A stretch of DNA of 64,000 nucleotides from Streptosporangium lutulentum (GTDB lineage: Bacteria > Actinomycetota > Actinomycetes > Streptosporangiales > Streptosporangiaceae). The stretch's first letter is position 1. Every line of letters starts with the position of its first letter. The stretch lies in the NCBI RefSeq assembly GCF_030811455.1, contig NZ_JAUSQU010000001.1, forward strand, positions 6,634,001 through 6,698,000. Direction: 5' to 3'. Under the pieces are notes generated by a model. That model was given only the letters and a program-made list of their open reading frames with translations. It made no database searches and was not told where the DNA came from. Below, piece after piece: positions 49,092-57,025 of the stretch. Made by a program: the position numbers and the translations under genes.

Positions 49092-49487
49092 AGTTTCTCC
49101 CTGTTCCAGATTGATCGACCGGTTTTATGCCGGTTGCTAAGGCTTACAGGTCATGGTCACGGTTCGGCATAGATACTACGAAGAGAGAGTAAGACACGCG
49201 AGACGAGTGGGCTAAACGGACACAAATTCCCATCTATCTCACAGTGAACATCGCCGCAAATCCGCGGAACCCTCAAAAGGCCGGCTCCGGGGAGGGGTTT
49301 CGGAGCCGTCCGCGACCGATCACCCGGCCCCGCGAACGACGAACAGCAGGCCAGGCGCCTCGCGGGCGACACGGCCGATCATCGGGGCGGACGGGCCAAC
49401 GCGCCGATCACGGATTTGGAGGTCGCGCGGCACCTGCTCGCCGGACCCACCTGATCACTCCGGGCCGAGCTCCGGGCCAAGCTCCGG
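49092..49487. other. Gap upstream of the wall-protein gene
   Basis: 396 bases. AT-rich near 49140-49260 (TACTACGAAGAGAGAGTAAG), where the promoter of the 49091 gene is expected. The rest is GC-rich and shows no gene; GGGCCGAGCTCCGGGCCAAGCTCCGG near 49455 is a short direct repeat. Confidence 0.45.
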
Positions 49488-50270
49488 TCAGTGAAGCAGT
49501 GCCCGGATCACCACCGTGACGATCGGAAGCTCGAACTCGCCGTGCGCGGTCTCGGGGGTGGATCGCAGGTAGTCGATGACCCGGGCCGTCAGCTCGGCCC
49601 GCTCGTCCGCGGGAAGGGTCAGCACGTGGGAGTGGGTGGCGATCGTCGCCGCCATCGACTCGACGGTCCGCCGCTGGCCGTGCGGGAACCGGGCATTCTC
49701 CACCACGAGGACGTCCGGTCCCTCCAGGGAGATCGACTCGGGCCGCCACCGGCTGAACGACACCGTGCTCCTGGCCACCTCCTTGAGCCTGCCGACCCAC
49801 GGAACCTGGTCGTCGTCGAGGTTCCAGAGCCCCGCCAGCACCCCTCCCGGCGTCAGGACGCGGGTCATCTCGGGGATGGCCCGGTCGAGGTCGAACCAGT
49901 GCAGCGCCTGCCCGATCAGGATCGCGTCCACCGAGCCGTCCGGCAGCGGGATCCCCTCCGCCGACCCGGCCATGGCCCGCACTCCGGGCACCCGGTGGCG
50001 GAGCTGGTCGAGCATGGCCGCGTCGGGCTCCACCGCCACGACGTCGGTGACGTGCCGCAGCAGGACCCCGGTCAGCTTCCCCGTCCCCGCCCCGAGATCG
50101 AGGACGCGCAACGGCGCGCGACCCGAGACGGGTTCAAGCGCCCACAGCACGGCGTCGTCGGGGTAGTCGGGCCGTTCCTCCGCGTACGCCGCCGCCTCGG
50201 CGCCGAAGGACGAGGCTCGCAACGCGAGGACCTCGGAGGCGACATTCCGGAAAGGGGATGAACTGCTCAT
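49488..50270 (-). CDS. SAM-dependent methyltransferase (type 11)
   Basis: 260 residues. FGAEAAAYAEERPDYPDDAVLWAL then motif I LRVLDLGAGTGKLTGVLL (about 53-69), VVAVEPDAAMLDQL, SAEGIPLPDGSVDAILIGQALHWFDLDRAIPEMTRVLTPGGVLAGLWN. This closely fits the class I methyltransferases with unknown substrate common in actinobacteria. Single gene. Confidence 0.88.
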   Translation of the reverse strand: MSSSSPFRNVASEVLALRASSFGAEAAAYAEERPDYPDDAVLWALEPVSGRAPLRVLDLGAGTGKLTGVLLRHVTDVVAVEPDAAMLDQLRHRVPGVRAMAGSAEGIPLPDGSVDAILIGQALHWFDLDRAIPEMTRVLTPGGVLAGLWNLDDDQVPWVGRLKEVARSTVSFSRWRPESISLEGPDVLVVENARFPHGQRRTVESMAATIATHSHVLTLPADERAELTARVIDYLRSTPETAHGEFELPIVTVVIRALLH

Positions 50271-50291
50271 CCGACCACAGTAATCCTCTCT

Positions 50292-50359
50292 CCCCCGCCG
50301 CTCCTCAGGTCGGCTCTCTCGATTCTCCCCCCGCCGCTCCTCCGATCGGCCCTCTCGAT
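50292..50359. repeat. Two-copy 36-bp direct repeat
   Basis: CCCCGCCGCTCCTC then TCTCTCGAT in 50292-50323 and again in 50328-50359, differing at a few positions; it sits between the methyltransferase start and the GDPD stop. Confidence 0.7.
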
Positions 50360-51555
50360 CAGCCGCGCCGCGGGTGGCCGGCCCCGGCGAGCAGGCGGTC
50401 CCGGGTGACCCGGGCGACCCCGGGGTCGTCGGCGAACGCTCCGTCCACCCCGAGTTCGTACAGCCGCCGCACCCAGCCCACCGCGTCGCCCTTGGCGCGC
50501 GAGTAGTCCCTGTCGCCGGGATCGCCCCGTCTGTAGATCGCGGGAAGCTCGGAGTTCTCGCCGCGAACCGTCGCGGCGTGAACCACGAGGCCCGCGCGGT
50601 GAGCGTCCTGGACGAGCGAGGTGGGAGAGCCCAGCTTCCCTCGGGGACCCGCGGGCACGATCCACGTCGTGGTCACGCCGATGCCGTCGGCGTACCGGGC
50701 GACCTGCCGCAGCCCCTCCGGGGTGAGCAGATCGTGGTGGGCGGGCGCGCAGTCGAGCTTGATCTGACCGGAGGGGGTACGGGGCGCGCCGACGAGCTGG
50801 ATGAGCCGTAACCGCGTGGCGGGCCGCAGCGCCTTGAGACTTCCGGGCTCGAAGGACTGGATGAACACCGGGTCCTTCGCGTCGTCCCAGCCGTGTCGCT
50901 TGAAGATCTCCAGCATCGGCTTTTCGAGCGGCAGCCCGATCGAGGCGGAGTAGGCCGGATGCTTGATCTCGGCGTAGATGCCCACGCCGTGCTTCTGCGC
51001 GAGGTCGGCGATCTCCTCCAGCGTCGGGATCAGTGCCTTCCCGTCGTACACCGTGTTGCTCGGCCGCCGTTTGGGGAGGCGTTCCCTGGCCCGAAGCGTG
51101 CGCAACTCGGCGAGCGTGAAGTCCTCGACGAACCAGCCGGTCCAGGTGTGACCGTTGATGATCTTGGTCGTCTTCCGGCCGGCGAATTCGGAGTGCTTCC
51201 CGACGTCGGTGGTCTTCGAGATCTCGTTTTCGTGCCGGGCGACCAGTACGTGGTCCTTGGTGGAGACCAGATCCAGCTCAAGGAAGTCGGCGCCCATCCG
51301 GATGGCGGACCTGTAGGCGAGAAGCGTGTGCTCGGGCCGGACGGCACTGGCGCCGCGGTGGGCGATGACGATCGGCACACGGCCGCCGTTCCTGAGCGTG
51401 AACCGCTCGGCCGACCGGCCCCCGTTCGTGAGGGCGACGGCCGATGCGTGCTCGCCGTACGCGGGTCGCTCACCTTTTCCCCCCGAGTACGGGAGGGTGG
51501 CAATCACCGCACATCCCACAAAAACGACCAGCGCATGCGTCGTTATCTTGCCCAT
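50359..51555 (-). CDS. Secreted glycerophosphodiester phosphodiesterase
   Basis: 398 residues from the ATG at 51555 with GAGGGG upstream; an ATG at 51573 is too close to its possible ribosome-binding site. Membrane or signal segment at the N-terminus (THALVVFVGCAVIATLPY). The TIM-barrel core shows HRGASAVRPEHTLLAYRSAIRMGADFLELDLVSTKDHVLVARHE with the catalytic His residues and the metal ligands Glu and Asp, then EIKHP and DGAFADDP. It cleaves glycerophosphodiesters outside the cell. Single gene. Confidence 0.9.
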   Translation of the reverse strand: MGKITTHALVVFVGCAVIATLPYSGGKGERPAYGEHASAVALTNGGRSAERFTLRNGGRVPIVIAHRGASAVRPEHTLLAYRSAIRMGADFLELDLVSTKDHVLVARHENEISKTTDVGKHSEFAGRKTTKIINGHTWTGWFVEDFTLAELRTLRARERLPKRRPSNTVYDGKALIPTLEEIADLAQKHGVGIYAEIKHPAYSASIGLPLEKPMLEIFKRHGWDDAKDPVFIQSFEPGSLKALRPATRLRLIQLVGAPRTPSGQIKLDCAPAHHDLLTPEGLRQVARYADGIGVTTTWIVPAGPRGKLGSPTSLVQDAHRAGLVVHAATVRGENSELPAIYRRGDPGDRDYSRAKGDAVGWVRRLYELGVDGAFADDPGVARVTRDRLLAGAGHPRRG

Positions 51556-52066
51556 CGCCCGATTACCCCTCATTCTCCGGACTCGCGGGGTAACCCATTG
51601 ATATCATCGCATCTACCCAGAGTGACCAGAGGGGTGGCGGTCCGAGGCTAACTCACCGTTGTGTGCCTCATCGCCCAAGATCGACGGTGTTTCCGACAGC
51701 CGTCCCGGCATCGTCGCCGGACGACGGGGCGAGCCCGGCGCCCCGTCGGGCGCGGGCGTCGCGACGCCGGGCGCGGACCTGACGACGGTCACCACACCGC
51801 CGGACTCAGGCTTTGCGAGGGTCCCGGAACACCAGGGAAGCGCCCCCGCTGCCGTTCACCATAAAGTTCCCTTTAAGCATGTAAATGTCCAAATATACCA
51901 AATGATCCTGAAGTGACCCTAATGTACGCTATACATTCTTAATGGCGCCCAACAGAGGCTGTAAGCGCTTTGTGTCATCGCCGGGTCATGGATGCCCGCA
52001 GCGCGCGAGATCCGCGCGTCGTGACGAAACCCATCGCGCGAGATCCACTTCCAGGAGTTTGATCAC
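51556..52066. other. Divergent gap between GDPD and LLM oxidoreductase
   Basis: 511 bases. The right half is AT-rich (51860-51945) with the inverted repeat AATGTA/TACATT at 51921-51937 in the promoter of the LLM gene. The left half has no gene despite ORFs. AGGAG for the LLM gene is at 52052-52056. Confidence 0.5.
51921..51937. promoter_or_regulatory. Inverted repeat in the LLM-gene promoter region
   Basis: AATGTA (51921-51926), 5-base spacer, TACATT (51932-51937), 130 bases before the ATG in an AT-rich patch. Form fits a GntR- or TetR-type operator. Confidence 0.45.
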
Positions 52067-52984
52067 ATGCGTATCGGATTGGCCGTTCCTCAATACGGCG
52101 CATTCGCAAACCCCGAGGCCGTCATCGAGGTGAGCCGGGCAGCCGAGGCGATGGGCTTCGACAGTCTGTGGGCCGGCGACCGCATCCTCAACCCGATCAA
52201 TCCCAGCAATCCCTATCCCACCAACGACGGCGTGATGCCGCGCGAGTTCGCCATTTATCTTGAGCCGCTCAGCGTCCTCACCCTGGCCTCCGCTCACACC
52301 GAACGGGTCCGCCTGGGCACCAGCACCCTCAACGCCCCGTGGTATCCGCCCGTGCTCCTCGCCCGCGCCCTGACCACTCTTGATGTGCTCAGCAGCGGTC
52401 GCCTGGACGCCGGATTCGGACTGGGCTGGCTGGAGGACGAATACACCGCCGTGAACGTGCCCTGGGAAGACCGGGGCGCCAGATTCGACGAGACGCTCGA
52501 CGTCCTGGAGAAGATCTGGTTCTCCGACGTGATCGAACACAACGGGCCGCTGTTCACGATCCCCCCGACGAAGATCATGCCCAAACCCAAGCAGGGCTCC
52601 CGCCTGCCGATCCTGCTCGGCGGCTACACCCCGGTGAGCCTGAGACGCGTCGGCCGGCGAGCCGACGGCTGGCTGGGAGTCGGCAGACCTCTGGAGTACC
52701 TCACCGGCCTGTGGACGATCGCCCAGCGGTCGGCCGAGGCCGCGGGCCGCGATCCCTCCAGCCTGCGCTTCGTCCTTCGCCTCAACGTCAAACTGACCGA
52801 CCACAAAGCCGAGCCCGACCAGATCCCCAGGTCCGGCACGCTCAACCAGATCATCGACTACGCGCTGGCCGCCACCGCCGCGGGCGCGGACGAGATCTTC
52901 CTCGACCTCGCGCAGACCGCCACGACCACGACCGAGGTGATAGACGTCGGCGGTACCTTCCTCCAGGCGATGCGCGCCGGATAG
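52067..52984 (+). CDS. LLM-class F420-dependent oxidoreductase
   Basis: 305 residues. TIM-barrel luciferase-like fold: IGLAVPQYGAFANPEAVIEVSRAAEAMGFDSLWAGDRI, then VLTLASAHTERVRLGTSTLNAPWYPPVLLARALTTLDVLSSGRLDAGFGLGWLEDEY, GSRLPILLGGYTPVSLRRVGRRADGWL. Such enzymes use F420 (or FMN) to reduce or oxidise diverse substrates. AGGAG nine bases upstream. Convergent terminator with the next gene. Confidence 0.9.
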   Translation: MRIGLAVPQYGAFANPEAVIEVSRAAEAMGFDSLWAGDRILNPINPSNPYPTNDGVMPREFAIYLEPLSVLTLASAHTERVRLGTSTLNAPWYPPVLLARALTTLDVLSSGRLDAGFGLGWLEDEYTAVNVPWEDRGARFDETLDVLEKIWFSDVIEHNGPLFTIPPTKIMPKPKQGSRLPILLGGYTPVSLRRVGRRADGWLGVGRPLEYLTGLWTIAQRSAEAAGRDPSSLRFVLRLNVKLTDHKAEPDQIPRSGTLNQIIDYALAATAAGADEIFLDLAQTATTTTEVIDVGGTFLQAMRAG

Positions 52985-53075
52985 CGAGGACGGCGAACCA
53001 CTTCCGGGGCCCTCGCCCGGGGTGCCCGTGAAGCGGCGTGGACGACGCGCGACCATCGAAGCGGGAACCCGCCTG

Positions 53076-53096
53076 GGCGCCGCGTGACGCGGCGCC
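53076..53096. terminator. Shared terminator between LLM gene and ATP-grasp-like gene
   Basis: Perfect 9-bp stem GGCGCCGCG (53076-53084) with CGCGGCGCC (53088-53096) and a 3-base loop. The genes are convergent, so it can act in both directions. Confidence 0.6.
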
Positions 53097-53153
53097 GCAG
53101 GAGTCATCGGCCTTCAGACGCGGGAGTCCTCGGCCTCCAGATCGAGGAGGACG

Positions 53154-53990
53154 TCAGGAACGGCTCTCGGCGAGAAGACCGCGGAGGGAGCCCTTCATGC
53201 CGGAGACGAAGACCTCGCGGGTCGCGGAGTCGAGAAGGTCCAGGGACAGGTAGGGGTTCAGGTCCTCCAGCTCGACCAGCAGGAGTTCCCCCTGGGGGGT
53301 ACGGCAGGCGTCGACGCGCTGGATGCCGCGGTCGACGGCGTTCCAGTCGACGAAGCCCTGGGCGAAGTCCAGGTCCGCGGGGGTCGGCTCATACCTCTCC
53401 AGGCGCCATCGCTGATCGGGCTGGGGAGCGTACAGGGCGTACTGGAAGGTGCGGTCCACGAAATAGAACGACACCTCGTAGCGGAAGCGGATGCGCGGCT
53501 GGACCAGGAGGTCGTCGAACGCCAGCCCCTCCAGCTCGTCCCGGGTCACGAAGGTCAGCCCGATGGAGTCCGCCCCGAGCTTGGGCTTGGCGACGTACTC
53601 CTCCACCTCGGGCAGCTGGTGGAGATCCGCGTGGCGGTCGACGGTCGGGATGACCGGAGACCCGGCGGCGCTCAGGTCGACCAGATACTGCTTGCCCGCC
53701 ATGTCGGCCTTGCCCGTCAACTGGGTGTAGACACAGGTGCCGCGCCGGCGGGCCTCGGCCCGGAAGGCGTCGTAGCGATCCTGATAGCGCAGCACGGGCC
53801 CGCTGTTACGGATCACGACGGCGTCGAAGGAGTCCATGAGCGCCATCGCCTCCAGCGGATCGCACAGCGCGACGGTGAAATCCTCGCGAAGCCGCGAGGA
53901 CAGGTAGATGTCCTCGTCGCAGTATCGGCGGCCCCTCGCCTCGTACATCAGATCGGTGACGTAGAGGAGGCGGATCGGCGTGGATGACAT
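53154..53990 (-). CDS. ATP-grasp-like protein of unknown function
   Basis: 278 residues from the ATG at 53990; a longer frame to 54098 is unsupported. The first third has a Rossmann-like start (IRLLYVTDLMYEARGRRYCDEDIYL). VEEYVAKPKLGADSIGLTFV resembles the ATP-binding strand and loop of ATP-grasp ligases, and ELLLVELEDLNPYLSLDLLD resembles the metal-binding end. Substrate unknown; could be a peptide or amino-acid ligase. Single gene with a weak Shine-Dalgarno (GGAAAAAG). Confidence 0.6.
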   Translation of the reverse strand: MSSTPIRLLYVTDLMYEARGRRYCDEDIYLSSRLREDFTVALCDPLEAMALMDSFDAVVIRNSGPVLRYQDRYDAFRAEARRRGTCVYTQLTGKADMAGKQYLVDLSAAGSPVIPTVDRHADLHQLPEVEEYVAKPKLGADSIGLTFVTRDELEGLAFDDLLVQPRIRFRYEVSFYFVDRTFQYALYAPQPDQRWRLERYEPTPADLDFAQGFVDWNAVDRGIQRVDACRTPQGELLLVELEDLNPYLSLDLLDSATREVFVSGMKGSLRGLLAESRS

Positions 53991-54300
53991 GGTGCTTTTT
54001 CCTGTCAAAAGTGGCAGCCTGATACGAAAGCAACTCGTCGTCGAGGATGCCAAGGGGGGATGGATACTATCCGGCGAGATGGGACAAAAGTCCCACACTC
54101 GACGCCGAGTTTTCCACGTTGATCGACTTCACGGGGGGCCCTCCAACGTGCGAACCTCTCGCTCTCGGGGCTACGAGGGCAAGATCATGCTTGCGCCCCG
54201 GGCTCGGAGACGGTAACGCGTGGCCGACGGGAGCATGAATTTTGCGTGAAGGTCGTCGTCAGACGATTGGACGACGACCGAAGTGTCATATGTGTCTGGT
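53991..54300. other. Divergent gap upstream of the phosphate transporter
   Basis: 310 bases. Contains a GGGAC/GTCCC hairpin at about 54080-54093 and, at the right end, the transporter promoter with a 9-bp inverted repeat (54252-54294). No gene. Confidence 0.5.
54252..54294 (+). promoter_or_regulatory. Transporter promoter with overlapping inverted repeat
   Basis: GTCGTCGTC (54252-54260) and GACGACGAC (54270-54278) are 9-bp inverted arms. TTGGAC (54267-54272) and TATGTG (54289-54294), 16 bases apart, form a promoter whose start would fall on or next to the ATG at 54301, i.e. a leaderless transcript. The arms overlap the -35, so repression is plausible. Confidence 0.55.
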
Positions 54301-55455
54301 ATGGACGCGAACCTCGTGCTGCTCGCCATCGTGGTCGTCACGGCTCTGTCATTCGACTTCACCAACGGCTTTCACGACACCGCCAACGCCATGGCGACCT
54401 CGATCGCCACCGGGGCGTTGCGGCCCAAGGTCGCGGTCGCGCTCTCTGCGGTACTCAACTTCGTTGGAGCGTTCCTGTCTTTAAAAGTCGCGGCGACCAT
54501 CGCGACCGGCATCGTCGAAACCGGTGCCGTCACCCTCACCGTGGTCTTCGCCGGCCTGGTCGGCGGCCTGGCCTGGAACCTGGTGACGTGGTACTTCGGC
54601 ATCCCGTCCAGTTCCTCCCACGCGCTGATCGGCGGCGTGGTCGGGGCCACGCTCATCTCGGCGGGCGCCTCGGCCGTCAAGGGCGCCGAGATCGTGTCCC
54701 ACGTGCTGGTCCCGGCGGTGCTGGCACCGCTGGCGGCGATCCTCGTGGCCACCGTCGGCACCTACCTGGTCTACGTCCTCACCGCGAAGGTGCCCGGCAA
54801 GGTGCGCGACCGCGGGTTCAAGTACGGCCAGATCGGCTCGGCCTCGCTGGTCTCGCTCGCGCACGGCACCAACGACGCGCAGAAGACCATGGGCATCATC
54901 ACGCTCGCGCTGATCGCGAGCGGCGCGATCGGCAAGGACGCGGGAACCCCGACGTGGGTGATCGCGACCAGCGCGACCGCGATCGCGCTCGGCACCTACC
55001 TGGGCGGCTGGCGGGTGATCCGTACCCTGGGCAAGGGGCTGACCGATATCGAGACCCCGCAGGGTTTCGCCGCCGAGAGTTCGTCGGCGGCGGTCATCTT
55101 CGCCTCGTCCCACTTCGGGTTCCCGCTGTCGACCACGCACGTCTGCACGGGCTCGGTGATCGGCTCGGGCATCGGCAAGCGGCTGGCCCAGGTCCGCTGG
55201 CACGTCGCGGGCAAGATGGCCGCCGCATGGCTGATCACCCTTCCGGCCGCCGGTATGGTCGGCGCGCTGGCCTGGGCCGGCGCCAACCTGATCGGCGGCT
55301 CGCTGGGCGTGGCGGTCGTCTTCTTGATCGCGCTGCTGCTGTCCGGAGGGCTGTACCTGGCCTCGCGCCGCCGGCCGGTGAACGCCGACAACGTCAACGA
55401 CGAGTGGACCGGGCGGGTCGCCTCCGTCCCGGCGGTGAGGGAGCGCGCGGCATGA
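54301..55455 (+). CDS. PiT-family inorganic phosphate transporter
   Basis: 384 residues from the ATG at 54301. Ten or so membrane helices. The duplicated signature occurs in the N-half as FDFTNGFHDTANAMATSIATGALRP and in the C-half as SLAHGTNDAQKTMGIITLAL, and IPSSSSHALIGGVVGA with LSTTHVCTGSVIGSGIGK are the paired SSSH/STTH repeats. Proton-coupled metal-phosphate uptake across the membrane. Overlaps the next small gene by 4 bases (ATGA). A GTG at 54283 is less likely. Confidence 0.93.
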   Translation: MDANLVLLAIVVVTALSFDFTNGFHDTANAMATSIATGALRPKVAVALSAVLNFVGAFLSLKVAATIATGIVETGAVTLTVVFAGLVGGLAWNLVTWYFGIPSSSSHALIGGVVGATLISAGASAVKGAEIVSHVLVPAVLAPLAAILVATVGTYLVYVLTAKVPGKVRDRGFKYGQIGSASLVSLAHGTNDAQKTMGIITLALIASGAIGKDAGTPTWVIATSATAIALGTYLGGWRVIRTLGKGLTDIETPQGFAAESSSAAVIFASSHFGFPLSTTHVCTGSVIGSGIGKRLAQVRWHVAGKMAAAWLITLPAAGMVGALAWAGANLIGGSLGVAVVFLIALLLSGGLYLASRRRPVNADNVNDEWTGRVASVPAVRERAA

Positions 55456-55655
55456 GCGACTACATCGATCTGGACGCGCTGTGGAAGGTCCTGGTCGCCT
55501 CGCTGCTGGCGGGCGCCGGCCTGGCCGCCGTCTTCTCCCTGTCCCTGGTCGGCCTGTCCAGCGGTCGTACGGCGGGCCGCGCGGGAGCCGCGCTCTGCCT
55601 CCTGGTCGTGGCCGCGGGCATCGTCCTCGGCCTCTACGTCATGCTCGCCAAATAA
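55452..55655 (+). CDS. Small two-helix membrane protein, partner of the phosphate transporter
   Basis: 67 residues, MSDYIDLDALWKVLVASLLAG..., with two membrane helices (about 10-32 and 44-64) and an Arg-containing turn between (SSGRTAGRAG). ATG overlaps the transporter stop. The pairing of PiT genes with a coupled small membrane protein recurs in actinobacteria as far as I recall; the role is unproven. Confidence 0.8.
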   Translation: MSDYIDLDALWKVLVASLLAGAGLAAVFSLSLVGLSSGRTAGRAGAALCLLVVAAGIVLGLYVMLAK

Positions 55656-55750
55656 GCCAAATAAGCCGAACAAGGCGCGGGGCGAGGCCGGCGGAACGGC
55701 GAACGCGGGTTCCGGCAGAGGGTGTGCTTTCCCGCATGCCCATAGATCTA

Positions 55751-55816
55751 TAGGTTGCCCCGCTTAAAGATCCCTGTGCCTGTAGTGACCTGGGAAAACG
55801 TGAAGGGTAGCGTTTT
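55751..55816. promoter_or_regulatory. Upstream elements of the His-rich protein gene
   Basis: TAGGTTGCCCCGCTTAAAG (55751-55769) shares 16 of 19 positions with the promoter motif at 42381-42399; it is preceded by the palindrome ATAGATCTAT (55742-55751). AAAACG (55795-55800) and CGTTTT (55811-55816) form a 6-bp inverted repeat, loosely like a metal-regulator (Zur/Fur-type) box. Confidence 0.45.
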
Positions 55817-55878
55817 TGTCGGGGTACGTACATCACGCTCGCCGCTGTCTTGAAGCGGCATTTTCCACGGGGGTAGGC

Positions 55879-56181
55879 ATGAGCGTTTCCACCGAACATC
55901 GCCAGCACACCGACCACGACCACAAGCATGGGCTCGGATGCGGGCACGTGGCCGTACCGCACGACGATCACGTCGACTACGTCCACGACGGTCACCTGCA
56001 TCAGGTCCATGGGGATCACGTCGACGAATGCGAGGCGAGCGGGCACAGCACGCACGACAGCCATGACCACGATCACGGCTCGGGGTGCGGGCACGTGGCC
56101 GTACCGCACGGAGGGCACGTGGACTACATCCACGACGGGCATCGTCATGTCCAGCACGACGGCCATTGGGACGATCACTGA
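55879..56181 (+). CDS. Histidine-rich metal-binding protein with internal duplication
   Basis: 100 residues from the ATG at 55879 with GGGGGTAGGC upstream. About a quarter of the residues are His. Two similar halves: GCGHVAVPHDDHVDYVHDGHLH and GCGHVAVPHGGHVDYIHDGHRH, about 50 residues apart, each with a Cys and many His/Asp, typical of zinc or nickel storage or chaperone proteins. No signal peptide. The metal is not identified. Confidence 0.78.
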   Translation: MSVSTEHRQHTDHDHKHGLGCGHVAVPHDDHVDYVHDGHLHQVHGDHVDECEASGHSTHDSHDHDHGSGCGHVAVPHGGHVDYIHDGHRHVQHDGHWDDH

Positions 56182-56362
56182 CCTCCCTCGGCCGAGACGG
56201 CGGGCGTCCCGTGCCCGATCCGCGCCGTACGTCGGTGCGCCCCGCCTTCTCCGGAAAGCCATGAATCTCCGGCAGGCGGAGATCAACCGGTGGCATGTAT
56301 GGTGTAAGGCAGGCCCAGAGACATGGCCGCCTTTCCGCCGTTCTCGCGGAGGTGACTCTCAC

Positions 56363-56446
56363 ATGTCCTTGGTTGAGTTCATGCGTTCCCACCTCGGGTG
56401 GATGATCATCCGCAACCCAGACCGGATCGACGTGCTTCTCTCATGA
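56363..56446 (+). CDS. 27-residue leader ORF overlapping the STAS gene
   Basis: ATG at 56363 with a strong GGAGGTG 8-11 bases upstream; 27 residues (MSLVEFMRSHLGWMIIRNPD...), ending TGA overlapping the ATG of the STAS gene (ATGA). The STAS ATG has no ribosome-binding site of its own, so its translation should depend on this ORF. Either a true leader peptide or part of a coupling device. Confidence 0.6.
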   Translation: MSLVEFMRSHLGWMIIRNPDRIDVLLS

Positions 56447-56919
56447 ACCTGTCGGTGCATCCCACCATCGTGCACAAGGACTCGGCCGTGGTCGCGATCG
56501 ACGGCGAGCTCGACATCAGCACCGTCTCGCTGCTGGACACGGTGTTCTTCCCGCTGCTCGGCCGCGGCATCCGCCATCTCGTCGTGGACGCCAGGCTGCT
56601 GCGCTTCTGCGACGTGTGCGGCTTCCGGGCGCTGAGCACCGTGCACACCACCATGTCGGCGACGGGCGGCGACCTGACGATCGCCGAACCCTCGGCCGCG
56701 CTGCTACGGCTGATGCACCTGATCGCGATGACCTCGTCGAGCGTCCCGAGCACGCCGATAAAGGTCTACGCCACGGTGGGTCACGCCCTGCGGCACGAGA
56801 ACGATCGGCCGATCTCCTTCCTGGCTCACGCCGGATGTCCGGACGCTCCGCTGCGCCGGCTGCCGGTGAAAGCCGGTCACGGCCCCGGCGGCTCGAAGGG
56901 GCATCGACGCCACCCATAG
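56443..56919 (+). CDS. STAS-domain protein (anti-sigma-factor antagonist-like)
   Basis: 158 residues from the ATG at 56443. STAS fold: VVAIDGELDISTVSLLDTVFFPLLGRGIRHLVVDARLLRFCDVCGFRALSTVHTTMSATGGDLTIAEPSAALLRLMHLIAM. The usual phosphorylated serine (DSSG) is Cys59 here (D57-V-C-G60), so it cannot be phosphorylated in the normal way. C-terminal tail Gly/His-rich. An intrinsic terminator follows (56971-56999). Confidence 0.8.
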   Translation: MNLSVHPTIVHKDSAVVAIDGELDISTVSLLDTVFFPLLGRGIRHLVVDARLLRFCDVCGFRALSTVHTTMSATGGDLTIAEPSAALLRLMHLIAMTSSSVPSTPIKVYATVGHALRHENDRPISFLAHAGCPDAPLRRLPVKAGHGPGGSKGHRRHP

Positions 56920-56970
56920 GGCCCTGGCCAGGCCGGTTCCCCGGGAAGGACCGGGGAACCGGTGTCCGTG

Positions 56971-56999
56971 ACCGCGCCGGCGAGCACCGCCGGCGCGGT
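56971..56999 (+). terminator. Terminator after the STAS gene
   Basis: Perfect 12-bp stem ACCGCGCCGGCG (56971-56982) with CGCCGGCGCGGT (56988-56999), 5-base loop, followed by TTTT. Lies between the STAS gene and the convergent 57026 gene. Confidence 0.85.
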
Positions 57000-57025
57000 T
57001 TTGCGAGGCTACGATCCTCAGCCGG

